From Nocardia puris (GTDB lineage Bacteria > Actinomycetota > Actinomycetes > Mycobacteriales > Mycobacteriaceae): 64,000 nt of DNA. Shown here piece after piece: positions 26,046-34,273 of the stretch. Both the position numbers and the translations under genes were made by a program. The stretch is taken from positions 283,224 to 347,223 of the forward strand of contig NZ_QNRE01000001.1 in NCBI RefSeq assembly GCF_003315035.1, in the 5' to 3' direction. The notes beneath the pieces were generated by a model. The model was not told where the DNA came from. It saw only the letters and a program-made list of their open reading frames with translations, and did no database searches. Positions within the stretch are counted from its first letter, which is position 1. Every line of letters begins with the position of its first letter.

Positions 26046-28235
26046 TCATGCCGCACTTCCGTTCGGGGATTCGCCGCCGGTGCCGCCGGATCGGCCGGTA
26101 CCGCCGGTGAATTCGCTGAACCGCTGGTTGGTGTCGTGGATACCGCTCTCCTTCTCCGAGAGCGTGAACTCCATGTGGAACGGAATGCCGGGCCTGCGGT
26201 CCTCACCGATCTTCAGCAGGAACTTGCCGGTGCCCGGCGGCGAGGGCCGCTGCTGTCCCGGTTTGAGCGCCTCACCCGTAAGTGCCTGCGGCGCCGACCA
26301 TCCCGTCACCATCTCCTCCTCGGCGGAGGTGAACGGGACGGTGCTGTCGAGTCGTTTGACCTCCTCGGCGGGCAGCGCGCCGAAGATCTTGGCGCGCGCG
26401 CGTTCCAGGAAGCCGAGCGCCTTGGCGATGGCGGCCTCCGAACCGAGCGACTGGAGATCCTTGATGGTGTGGCTGATCATGATCAGCGCCGTGGCCAGGC
26501 CGCGCTGCAGACGGGTGAGTTCGTCGACGCGGTCGACCATGAAGTCGCCGAGCCCGAGCACCTGCCACAGCTCGTCCATCACCACCTGGAAGTAGCGCTG
26601 CGGGCCCAGATTCGCGTCGGCCAGCACGTGCGCGGCCTCCACGGAGGCGAAACCGTCGGCCCAGCAGGCCAGCATGACGGCGGCCTTGAGCTTCTTGTCG
26701 CCGGTCGGGATGTGCGAGACGTCGATGCACACCGCGACGGCGTCGGTGTCGATCGGCACGGAGGTCTGCCCGTTGAACACCGCGCCGAACGGGCCCTGGG
26801 TGAGCGCGCGCAGCGAGCGGCGCAGTTCCTTGATCGCGATCTGGTATTCGCCGGGATCGTCGGCGCCCGCGTCCAATTGGAGTTCCTCGCCGCCCGCGAC
26901 GATCACCTCGAGCAGGTTCTCCATGATCGGCGGCCGGTCGGGGGTGTAGCCGCTGCCCTCCTGGTAGAGGATGCGCAGCGCGGTGGCGATGAGGGTCTCC
27001 TCGTAGTCGCGCACGCGCGCGCCGCGCACCAGCTCCACCAGGCCCGCGATGAGCGTGACCTGGCGGGCGCGCAGATCCTGCAGCACCTGCAGGCGCAGCG
27101 CGGGGAACTCGTCCAGGAGCGGCACCACCGAGCCGAGTACGCCCGCCGCCAGCGGGTTGAGTTTGCCGTGACCGTAGCCGAGGTCGATGACCTGGCCGCC
27201 GACCAGTTCCACCATCCGGCGGTAGTCGGGTTTCACGTCGGCCAGGATCAGCGGCGTGATGCCCTGCGCGATGCCGCCCAGCACGATCCGGCGCACCAGC
27301 GAGGACTTGCCGAAACCGTTGAGCCCCAGCACGAAAAGGCTCGGCGCGGTGATGAAGCTGCCGCGCATGAACCAGTTCATGGGGTCGAAGCAGACCGGCG
27401 CGCCGGTGTGCAGGTGCGAGCCGAGCGGTGTGCCGATCAGCGGCGCGCCCGCGCCCACCGACCACGGCCACAATCCGGCGACCTGCGCCGTGGTGGCGCG
27501 GTATTCGACGGGGCGGCCCACCACGTTCATCCGTCCGCCGCCCGGCCCGGCGTAGCCGCGGGCGGTGAGTTGCGCTGTGCTGCGGTCGAATCCGTCCTCG
27601 ACGGTGAGCTCGGCGCGCGCGGCGTAGTTGCGGCGGCGGATATCGTCGGTGCGCACCCGGAAGGCGGCCCACGCGGCGCGCAGGCCGGAGCCCTCGCGCG
27701 CGGTCTCCTCGAGCCGCGCCCGCGTGACATCGTCGAGCAGCGGCGGCCCGGACTGTTTCTTCTTCTCCGCCCTGGCTTTCGCGCGCTGCGCCGCCTTGTC
27801 GGACACGCCCATCGCGCGGTCGGCGGCATCGTCGGCGCGCGGGCGGGCGGGCCGCTTGCCGCGCCGGGCCGGCTCCTCGCGGGGCGGCCTGCCGCGCCCG
27901 GCGCTCGCCCTGGCGCGCTCGGCGGCGGCGCGTTCGGCCCTGGCGCGGTCGCCGAGCGAACGCTCCCCGTGCGGGCGTTCGACATACCCGCGCTCGCCGT
28001 GCGGACGTTCGGCACGGGCCCCGTCGGGGCGGGGACGCGGCCTGCGTTCCCCGTCCCGTGGCGCGCGGCGTTCGTCGACGCCGATGCGCTCGTCGCCGCT
28101 CATACGCGGCGCGCCCCGACCCGAGCGGCGTTGCGGCGCTTCGTCGTAGCCCGCGTGGTAGCCCTCCGGCTCCCGGCGTGCCCGGCGTGCCGCCTCGTCG
28201 CGCTCCCGTACCGGAGGCTCGTGGTCCCGTGCCAT
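26046..28235 (-). CDS. VirB4-like ATPase (C-terminal ATPase part)
   Basis: A 729-residue motor ATPase of the type IV secretion-like system. Residues 1-165 are a disordered Arg/Glu/Pro-rich extension with RPHGER repeats. The ATPase module follows: Walker A GLNGFGKSS at 304-312, a FDPMNWF segment before it, and Walker B VVMDELWQVL with Asp554-Glu555. HTIKDLQSLGSEAA and the C-terminal ATPase closing segments fit VirB4/TraC. The VirB4 N-terminal domain is missing here and is encoded by the gene 7 nt upstream. The C-terminus is a Gly/Thr-rich tail. It should power assembly or substrate transfer at the cytoplasmic face. Confidence 0.88.
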   Translation of the reverse strand: MARDHEPPVRERDEAARRARREPEGYHAGYDEAPQRRSGRGAPRMSGDERIGVDERRAPRDGERRPRPRPDGARAERPHGERGYVERPHGERSLGDRARAERAAAERARASAGRGRPPREEPARRGKRPARPRADDAADRAMGVSDKAAQRAKARAEKKKQSGPPLLDDVTRARLEETAREGSGLRAAWAAFRVRTDDIRRRNYAARAELTVEDGFDRSTAQLTARGYAGPGGGRMNVVGRPVEYRATTAQVAGLWPWSVGAGAPLIGTPLGSHLHTGAPVCFDPMNWFMRGSFITAPSLFVLGLNGFGKSSLVRRIVLGGIAQGITPLILADVKPDYRRMVELVGGQVIDLGYGHGKLNPLAAGVLGSVVPLLDEFPALRLQVLQDLRARQVTLIAGLVELVRGARVRDYEETLIATALRILYQEGSGYTPDRPPIMENLLEVIVAGGEELQLDAGADDPGEYQIAIKELRRSLRALTQGPFGAVFNGQTSVPIDTDAVAVCIDVSHIPTGDKKLKAAVMLACWADGFASVEAAHVLADANLGPQRYFQVVMDELWQVLGLGDFMVDRVDELTRLQRGLATALIMISHTIKDLQSLGSEAAIAKALGFLERARAKIFGALPAEEVKRLDSTVPFTSAEEEMVTGWSAPQALTGEALKPGQQRPSPPGTGKFLLKIGEDRRPGIPFHMEFTLSEKESGIHDTNQRFSEFTGGTGRSGGTGGESPNGSAA

Positions 28236-28242
28236 GAATCGC

Positions 28243-29730
28243 TCACCCCGCCAATGCCTTCGGAATGGTCGCGTGTTCCGGCAGGATCACCCCGCACCCG
28301 AGCGAGGCCGCGAAGGCCGCCGCCTGGTACCGGTAGCACCGCCGGATCTTGAGTCGCGCCTGGGTGGACAGGTCGCGCGTGATGGCCTCGATGCGCGGCA
28401 GGTCACCGCGCATCGGCTCGGTGATCGTGACCAGCGCGCCGAAGCGGGTCACGCCGTGGCCCCTGGCCTGCTCTTCGCGGGCCTGCTGGGTGGCGCCGAC
28501 GCGCAGCGTGGCGGCGGCCGAGACCACGCCGCGCTCGCTCTGCTGGGCCACCAGCGCGTTCTTGAAGTCGTCGTCGACGATCTCGGCGGCGTCGGCGGCC
28601 GAATGCGGACGGTAGACGATGGCGATGCGCTTGCGCGGCACCTCCGGATTCGGCGCGAGCAACCGCTGCAGCACCCGTTCGTCCACCGCGCCCTCGGGAG
28701 CGGCGTCCATCTCCCAGGTCACCGAGCGGCCGCCGTCGTGCACGAAGTGATCCCACTTCTCATCGTGCGAGATCGGGCCCGCGTCGGCCCAATCCAGGCC
28801 GTGCCCTTCGGGTTCGGAGGCGGCGACCTCGAGATCGGCCTGCGAGGCCGGATCGTAGCTGCGCCGGATGAAGGAGATCACCTCGTCGGCCGACATGGGC
28901 TGGGCGCGCACGCCCGCCTCGGCCAGCGCCGCGCAGATGCCCGGCAGGCGGCGGCCGATCTCGACGGCCTCCTCGGCGGGGTTCTTGCGCCGCTCGGCGG
29001 TGGTGGCCTTGAACGTGATCGCCACGCGCGGCAGCAGCTGCACCCGCTCCTGCGGCAGTTCGGTGGCCAGCTCGTACATCACCTGCTGAGCCAGGTCCGG
29101 CGCGTCGGGCCGGGTGATCGCGGAAACCTCGGTGAGCAAACGGTTTCCGGTCTCGGGCACGGTGTCGATCACCGGCACCACGGCGACGATGTCGCTGGTC
29201 TGGCCCATCGAGGCGAGGAAGGTGCCCCACGCCGAGACCCAGCGGTCGATCACCGGCTGGTCCACCGCCTCGTGGCCCTGCGGCCAGGCGCGCAGCACCA
29301 CCGTGTACTGCGCGAACTGCGGCAGGTGAATCATGCCGAAGCTGTAGCCGCCCGCGTCGATGCCCTCGTAGAGCTTCGAGGGCGCCAGCAGGCCCGGCAG
29401 CCGGGTCACTCCGCCCGGGATGCGGGAGAAGCGGCCGCCCCGGTACACGTGCTCGCCGCGATTACGCGAGCGCATCCAGTTGAACATCATCAATCCCGTC
29501 TCGTAGCCCGAACGGCCCCCGGTGCGCCACACCAGGGGCACCATGATCAACGCGCCGGTGCCGCCGACGATCAGACCCCATTTGAAGCCGCCGAACATCG
29601 CGCAGAGCAGCGCCGTGATCACGACGACGAAGCCGATGACGGTCTCCTCCCAGCGCAGGCCGAAAAGGCCCGCGCTGCGCGGCTTCTGCCACAGACCGTA
29701 GGAACGGCGCTCGTAGGTGTCGGTCGTCAT
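28243..29730 (-). CDS. SCO6880 family protein (VirB3/VirB4 N-terminal-like part)
   Basis: A 495-residue protein of the SCO6880 family. The N-terminus (MTTDTYERRSYGLWQKPR) is followed by two TM helices at about 30-70 in PrgI/VirB3 style. A long soluble domain then resembles the N-terminal non-ATPase domain of VirB4 (GGRFSRIPGGVTRLPGLL, WPQGHEAVDQP, RRKNPAEEA). No P-loop is present. It is the other half of the split VirB4 encoded 7 nt downstream. Its ATG overlaps the stop of the VirB6-like gene (ATGA). Likely role: inner-membrane platform subunit that works with the VirB4 motor. Confidence 0.85.
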   Translation of the reverse strand: MTTDTYERRSYGLWQKPRSAGLFGLRWEETVIGFVVVITALLCAMFGGFKWGLIVGGTGALIMVPLVWRTGGRSGYETGLMMFNWMRSRNRGEHVYRGGRFSRIPGGVTRLPGLLAPSKLYEGIDAGGYSFGMIHLPQFAQYTVVLRAWPQGHEAVDQPVIDRWVSAWGTFLASMGQTSDIVAVVPVIDTVPETGNRLLTEVSAITRPDAPDLAQQVMYELATELPQERVQLLPRVAITFKATTAERRKNPAEEAVEIGRRLPGICAALAEAGVRAQPMSADEVISFIRRSYDPASQADLEVAASEPEGHGLDWADAGPISHDEKWDHFVHDGGRSVTWEMDAAPEGAVDERVLQRLLAPNPEVPRKRIAIVYRPHSAADAAEIVDDDFKNALVAQQSERGVVSAAATLRVGATQQAREEQARGHGVTRFGALVTITEPMRGDLPRIEAITRDLSTQARLKIRRCYRYQAAAFAASLGCGVILPEHATIPKALAG

Positions 29731-31190
29731 CGCGGAATGGTGCTCCTCCCGAGGTCGGGCGAACGGTTCGCCCAGCGGTCGCCCGCCACGTCACCCATGG
29801 ACTGGTCGGCGTTGCGCAGCGGTGTCGTCGCGGCCTGGGCCGCGCCCGCCCGGCCCGCCGCGCGCGAGGCACCGGACGGTACCCCGGCCGCGGCCTGTTG
29901 CGGCGTCTGACCCGCCGCTCCCCCGCCGCCACCGCCGCCGCGCGGAGGCGGCGCCGGGCGCGGTGAGCCACCGCGGCCCGCGCCACCCGGCGGGCGCGGG
30001 CCCGAACCGCTGCCGCTCACATAGCCGGCCTGGCCGGGGCCCGCGGCCGCCTTCACGCCGACGGCCTTGGTGCCCATCGCGCCGAGCGCCAGCGCGCCGA
30101 CCACGGCGCCGCCGGTCCAGGCCAGACCCGAACCGCCAGAACCGACGGTCGCGACGGCCGGGGTCACCAGGCGCATCAGGGCGGGCAGCACGAACGCCAC
30201 GCTGCACAGCAGCACGATCGCGACCAACATGCGCTGGGCCTCCTCGCCGTCGGGCAGCCCCGTGGTGGAGGTGAGTCCGTCGACGTGGCCCGCGGTGGTG
30301 AACGCGATCATGTACACGATCGCCGCCACCGGTTTGAACAGCATGAACGCGATGATCCAGCCGATCAGCTTCTGATACGACTGTTTACCGACGTTCATCC
30401 CCGACGCGGCCGCCGCCAGGGGCAGCGCGCCCGCCGCGATGATCAGCAGGCCTTGGCGCACGATGGCGAACACGATCTGGGCGAGCGCGCCGAGCAGGCC
30501 GACGATCGCGATGATCAGCACCAGGCCGGGCGAGAAGGCTTGGAGCTTACTGGTTTTCACCATCAGCTCGGCCATGTTCTTGGCGTTGCCGTCGGTGGAG
30601 TCGTTGATGATCCACTCGGCGAACCGGTCCGAGGCCACCGTGCCCGCCACGATCACCGCGCCCAGCATCCAGGAACTGAACACCACCCTGGCGAACATGC
30701 GGAACGATTCGGCCGCCTCGCTCACCGCCGCTCCGCGTCTGGCCTCGGCCAGTCTCGCGCCGGTGAGGATCACCGAGGCGATCAGCAGCAGGATCTGCAA
30801 TTGATAGGTGTAGTCCTGGATCTTGGTGAACAGCGAACCGCCGTCGCTGGCCGCCTCGTTGGGCACGTTCATCCAGAACGTGAGCGCCAGGATGATGGCC
30901 TCGCCGAGACCGTTCATCAGCGAGTCGACCACCTTGCCGAAGGTGGAGTCCCACGCGGCGTCCTTCACCGTGGTGGCCGCGTCGCCCGGATGCGAGGCGG
31001 CGTTGCCCGCCTTGCACACCGCGGAGGCGGCGTCACCCAGCGAGATGCCGGGCAGGCCGACGTCGTCGAGGGTGTCGTGGATCTCGTTGCAGGTCTCGTC
31101 GAAGCCGTAGGTCTGACCGTAGGCGACGGTCGGCGTCGCGATCATCACCGTGCAGATGACCGCGAAGATCGTCAGGAGCTTCTTCACCAT
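29727..31190 (-). CDS. VirB6/TrbL-like polytopic channel protein
   Basis: A 487-residue protein from ATG 31190 with GAGGGG about 8 nt upstream. It has an N-terminal signal sequence (MVKKLLTIFAVICTVMIATP), an extracytoplasmic Cys-containing segment (residues 30-70), then six or seven TM helices between about 95 and 365 (LALTFWMNVPN, LQILLLIASVILTGARLAEARR, MLGAVIVAGTVA, LVLIIAIVGLLGALAQIVFAI and more). The C-terminal 110 residues are Gly/Pro/Ala-rich and unfolded. The layout fits TrbL/VirB6, the inner-membrane channel of type IV systems. Its stop overlaps the SCO6880-family start. Confidence 0.82.
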   Translation of the reverse strand: MVKKLLTIFAVICTVMIATPTVAYGQTYGFDETCNEIHDTLDDVGLPGISLGDAASAVCKAGNAASHPGDAATTVKDAAWDSTFGKVVDSLMNGLGEAIILALTFWMNVPNEAASDGGSLFTKIQDYTYQLQILLLIASVILTGARLAEARRGAAVSEAAESFRMFARVVFSSWMLGAVIVAGTVASDRFAEWIINDSTDGNAKNMAELMVKTSKLQAFSPGLVLIIAIVGLLGALAQIVFAIVRQGLLIIAAGALPLAAAASGMNVGKQSYQKLIGWIIAFMLFKPVAAIVYMIAFTTAGHVDGLTSTTGLPDGEEAQRMLVAIVLLCSVAFVLPALMRLVTPAVATVGSGGSGLAWTGGAVVGALALGAMGTKAVGVKAAAGPGQAGYVSGSGSGPRPPGGAGRGGSPRPAPPPRGGGGGGGAAGQTPQQAAAGVPSGASRAAGRAGAAQAATTPLRNADQSMGDVAGDRWANRSPDLGRSTIPR

Positions 31191-31315
31191 GCTGTCCACC
31201 CCTCGCTTGGTCGCAGGGACTCGATCCGGACTGGCAACTGGCACCCGGGCCTTTCTCACGAGCTGGACGGTGGGGTGTTGCTGAGGTTGCTGGGTTTCCT
31301 CGGTTTGCGTCGCGC

Positions 31316-32128
31316 TCACCATCGCGTCCACCCCTCGAGCGATTCGATCAGTTCGGTCTGAGCGCCGTTGCTCGTCGCGGGTTTGAGCCGCCAGTCGCCC
31401 GCGTCCCACACCATCACCAGGCGCAGGGCGGCCCACAGCTGTCTGCCGTCGACCACCGGCCCGCGCGAGGCGAACCGGACGATGGCGAGATCGTCGGCGT
31501 AGTTCTCCACCTTGAACGCGTCGGGGGCGACGAAGTATCTGGTCACCTTCTCCGGCTGCTGCTCGGGCAGGCGGTCCTCCTCCAGCGCGCGATCGTAGGC
31601 GGCGATCTGCTGCGCGGAGACGCGCACCTGGCGCACGTACAGGTCGCGGTCGGCCGGGCGGGCGTTGAGGCGGTAGGTGATCTGGGCGGCGGCCAGCGCC
31701 GCGCCCTGCGGGGTGTGCGCGTACCCGACCGCCAAGCCGTCCTCGATGCGGCTCGGGCCGTCGGAGGTCGAGAACGGCACCGACGCGCCGTAGACCCGTT
31801 GCCAGCCGCGCGGTTCGGTGGTCCCCACGGGCGCGCCGGTGAGCCAGTCGGGATCGCCGGAGTGGCGCTGCAGCGACGGATCCTGCGGAAGCGGTTGTCC
31901 CGCAGGGTTGTTCGGGACGTCGACGCGCCTGCCGAAGATGTCGACCTCGGGGGTGGCGAAGCCCTCGCCCGTGGTGGCGGTGAGTTCGGCGTCGCCGGTG
32001 TCGGGTGTCGCCTCGTCGCGGTTGAGGTACACCACCGCGCCCACGATGACGATGAGCGCGAGCAGCGCGGCGGAGGCGACCCCGCCGAAGGAGACGCGGT
32101 CGCGCGCGTACGACCCCTTCTCGCTCAC
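31316..32128 (-). CDS. VirB8/TcpC-like bitopic membrane protein
   Basis: A 270-residue protein from the GTG at 32128, which overlaps the stop of the lipoprotein gene before it (GTGA). It has a short cytoplasmic N-terminus (MSEKGSYARDRVSFGG), one TM helix at about 17-35, an acidic linker, then a domain with GYAHTPQGAALAAAQITYRLN and a closing strand VMVWDAGDWRLKP. Conserved Trp and the alternating beta/alpha character suggest an NTF2-like fold as in TcpC/VirB8, which bridges the envelope in type IV systems. The following 125 bp before the VirB6-like start show no gene. Confidence 0.7.
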   Translation of the reverse strand: MSEKGSYARDRVSFGGVASAALLALIVIVGAVVYLNRDEATPDTGDAELTATTGEGFATPEVDIFGRRVDVPNNPAGQPLPQDPSLQRHSGDPDWLTGAPVGTTEPRGWQRVYGASVPFSTSDGPSRIEDGLAVGYAHTPQGAALAAAQITYRLNARPADRDLYVRQVRVSAQQIAAYDRALEEDRLPEQQPEKVTRYFVAPDAFKVENYADDLAIVRFASRGPVVDGRQLWAALRLVMVWDAGDWRLKPATSNGAQTELIESLEGWTRW

Positions 32129-32973
32129 TGCGGCGCCTCCAAAGTCACGATGTCGGTGGGTAGTTCGTCGATGGCGTCGACCGGCCGTGCGGTCGACTCC
32201 GATTCGGGCAGTCGTAATCTCCAGTCCTCGGCGTACCACTCCACGACGGTGTGGTTCACGGCGCGGGAGCCATCGGAGTATTCGGTGTAGACGTCCACCG
32301 CGGATCGCTGCTCGGTGTATTCGGTGATCCGGTAGCCGAGCAAACGCGGGGCGTACTCCGGATCGGCGGGTCCGGTGATGGACAGCTGCACCCGCGCCAC
32401 CGACCACTCGTCGCGCGCTGTGCTCGGAATCACTTCCGCCGCAACCACCTTCGGCCACTGGCTGTCGCTGGCGACGGACAGGCGCACCGTGTGGGTGATG
32501 GCGGCGACCGCCGCGCCGGGCGGGGTGCGGTCGAATCCCGTTGCCGCACCGCCGTCCTCGGTCTTCGGCCCCTGGTCGGTGTGCGGCAGCGCGACGCCCT
32601 GGAAGCTCTGCCAGCGCACGCCGCTCGGCGGTTCGGACAGGTCGGGGCCCGCGGCCTCGTCACCGCCGCCGCAGCCCACGGCCGCGGCCAGCAGCACCGC
32701 GCCGACCACACCCGCGGCCGGTCGGCGGGCACCGCGCCGTCCGCGCGCCGGAATGGGGCGTGCCGACGGGTGGGTGTGTACCCGCGCCGTGGCGCTCATG
32801 AGCGGCTGTGCCACCACGTCGGTGAGCGACCGCACCCCGGCACCCGTGCGCGGCTGGGCCGCTGCCGGATTCCTGCGCGCCGACGCAGCCGTGTCCGCGT
32901 GCGACAGCGCCGTCGTGCCGAGGCACGCCGACGCCGACGTAAGTGAGAACGGCTGCGCCACTGTGCGGTTCAT
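32125..32973 (-). CDS. NTF2-like lipoprotein of the T4SS-like operon
   Basis: A 282-residue protein; ATG 32973 is preferred because GGAGGGG lies 8 nt upstream. A long N-terminal leader (about 85 residues) then precedes a hydrophobic segment with a lipobox (LLAAAVGC). A later ATG (MSATARVHTHPS) would give a more usual signal peptide but lacks a ribosome-binding site. The mature part repeats the pattern of its neighbour: VALPHTDQGPKTEDGGAATGFDRTPPGA and a closing WYAEDWRLRLPES. It is probably a paralogous VirB8/TcpC-type domain. Its stop overlaps the next start. Confidence 0.65.
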   Translation of the reverse strand: MNRTVAQPFSLTSASACLGTTALSHADTAASARRNPAAAQPRTGAGVRSLTDVVAQPLMSATARVHTHPSARPIPARGRRGARRPAAGVVGAVLLAAAVGCGGGDEAAGPDLSEPPSGVRWQSFQGVALPHTDQGPKTEDGGAATGFDRTPPGAAVAAITHTVRLSVASDSQWPKVVAAEVIPSTARDEWSVARVQLSITGPADPEYAPRLLGYRITEYTEQRSAVDVYTEYSDGSRAVNHTVVEWYAEDWRLRLPESESTARPVDAIDELPTDIVTLEAPQ

Positions 32974-33002
32974 CGAGCCGCTCCCCTCCGGTCCCGGCCG
33001 GC

Positions 33003-33275
33003 TCACGTCGGAAGGAACGCCAACGCGATCCCCGAGGCGGTGCTGGCGACCGTCGCGCCGATGAGGCTCATCAGCACACCGTGCGAGGCGTCGTTGGCCG
33101 CCAGGTCGGTGCGGAACGCGATCCACAGGCGGCCCGCGGACAGGATCATCCACGCCAGGCACACCAGCAGCACGAACCACAGCAGCCAGTTGAGCAGCTG
33201 CATGATGGGTTCGAGTACCTCGGAGGGCATCTGCTTGTAGGCGGACAGTTCCAGGGACGGTCGCGGCGTCGGCAT
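33003..33275 (-). CDS. Small two-helix membrane protein, pilin/TrbC-like
   Basis: A 90-residue protein with ATG 33275. After about 25 polar residues come two hydrophobic segments (LLNWLLWFVLLVCLAWMILSA, about 27-47, and SLIGATVASTASGIALAFL, about 69-87) separated by a short charged loop. Size and layout match the VirB2/TrbC pilin-like subunits of type IV systems, though without a long cleaved leader. It is followed after 29 bp by the lipoprotein gene and preceded by a second protein of the same design. Confidence 0.65.
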   Translation of the reverse strand: MPTPRPSLELSAYKQMPSEVLEPIMQLLNWLLWFVLLVCLAWMILSAGRLWIAFRTDLAANDASHGVLMSLIGATVASTASGIALAFLPT

Positions 33276-33285
33276 GGCGCTCCCT

Positions 33286-33582
33286 CTAGGTGCCGATGAC
33301 GGCGTTCATGATGGTGCCCGCGCTGGTGGCGACCACGCCGCCGATCATCGCGCCCGCCACCATCTTCGGCGATTCCAGGCCGCCGCCGGTCCACTTCTCC
33401 CACGCGAACCGGCCGCCGGCGTAGATGATGCCGCAGACGCCCGACAGCAGCACGAACCAGGTGAGGTAGCGCACCAGCTGCAGGATCTTGTCGGATCCGG
33501 GGGGCGCCTCCGGCGTCGGGTTGCCCACCTGGGCCAGCACGGCGCCGTACGCGTCCTGCGCGGCTAGCAGATACATGCTCAT
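33286..33582 (-). CDS. Small two-helix membrane protein, pilin/TrbC-like
   Basis: A 98-residue protein from ATG 33582 (MSMYLLAAQDAYG) with AAAGG 6 nt upstream. Two hydrophobic segments lie at about 39-57 (LTWFVLLSGVCGIIYAGGRF) and 74-96 (MVAGAMIGGVVATSAGTIM) with a charged loop KWTGGGLESPK between them. It is similar in design to the 90-residue product of the next gene, 10 bp downstream, so the two may be paralogous VirB2-like subunits or a pilin and a VirB3-like partner. Confidence 0.65.
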   Translation of the reverse strand: MSMYLLAAQDAYGAVLAQVGNPTPEAPPGSDKILQLVRYLTWFVLLSGVCGIIYAGGRFAWEKWTGGGLESPKMVAGAMIGGVVATSAGTIMNAVIGT

Positions 33583-33622
33583 CGGATGCCTTTCTCGAGA
33601 TGTGTTCCGGCGACGCGAACGA

Positions 33623-34273
33623 TCACAGGTGCGCCTCCTGCTCGTCGTCGAAATCCGCTGCGCCGTCGAGCTTCTCACGAACGGTCGCGACGATGTCGGC
33701 GCCCAGTTCGCGGACCTCGGGCGGCACCTCGGTGAGCGGGTCGACGCGGCGTTTGCGCTCGGGGACCGGATCGCCCGGCGTCCACACCGGCAGCTGTTCC
33801 GGCTCGACCAGCGTCCATTCCTCGTACCAGGGCACCTGCCACAGCGGACCCGCCAGCGAGCCGACCACCTCGCGGTAGCGGCGGATCTCGGCGGGCATCT
33901 TGCCGGGCCGGGCGGCCACGGTGATCAGGCCGAGCACTTCCGAGGGGCCGCCGAAGCCGAAGTGGTGCTGGCGCAACAGGTCGTGCGCGCGGGTGAGCCC
34001 GGCGATGGTCTCCCGGGCGACGAGGACGACGAAGGGCGATTCGCGCTCGAAGACGCCGGGCCAGCGGCGGCTCGAATCCGCCGCGGGCGCAAGCACATGC
34101 GCGAGCGTAGTGGCTCCGGAACCGCCGTGCACACCCAGCAGCCACAGCAGCGGCGCGCGGCCGATGCCGGGCACCGGACGGTCCCACACCGGGGCACGGC
34201 GCGACTCCGGCGGGGCGACGACGCCCGCCGGGCGCGGGGCGAGTTTGCGGCGAATCCTCATGGCGGCCGTCAT
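33623..34273 (-). CDS. DUF6668-like P-loop protein of the T4SS-like operon
   Basis: A 216-residue soluble protein whose ATG overlaps the stop of the ParA-like gene upstream (ATGA). Near residue 47 it has a P-loop-like GVHGGSGATTLAHVL, in which the Walker lysine is absent. The following strand FVVLVARETIAGLTRAHDLL fits a SIMIBI/ParA-like fold. The C-terminus is acidic. It resembles the DUF6668 proteins that accompany actinobacterial conjugation genes. Nucleotide hydrolysis is doubtful without the lysine. It probably works with the larger MinD/ParA-like partner encoded just before it. Confidence 0.65.
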   Translation of the reverse strand: MTAAMRIRRKLAPRPAGVVAPPESRRAPVWDRPVPGIGRAPLLWLLGVHGGSGATTLAHVLAPAADSSRRWPGVFERESPFVVLVARETIAGLTRAHDLLRQHHFGFGGPSEVLGLITVAARPGKMPAEIRRYREVVGSLAGPLWQVPWYEEWTLVEPEQLPVWTPGDPVPERKRRVDPLTEVPPEVRELGADIVATVREKLDGAADFDDEQEAHL

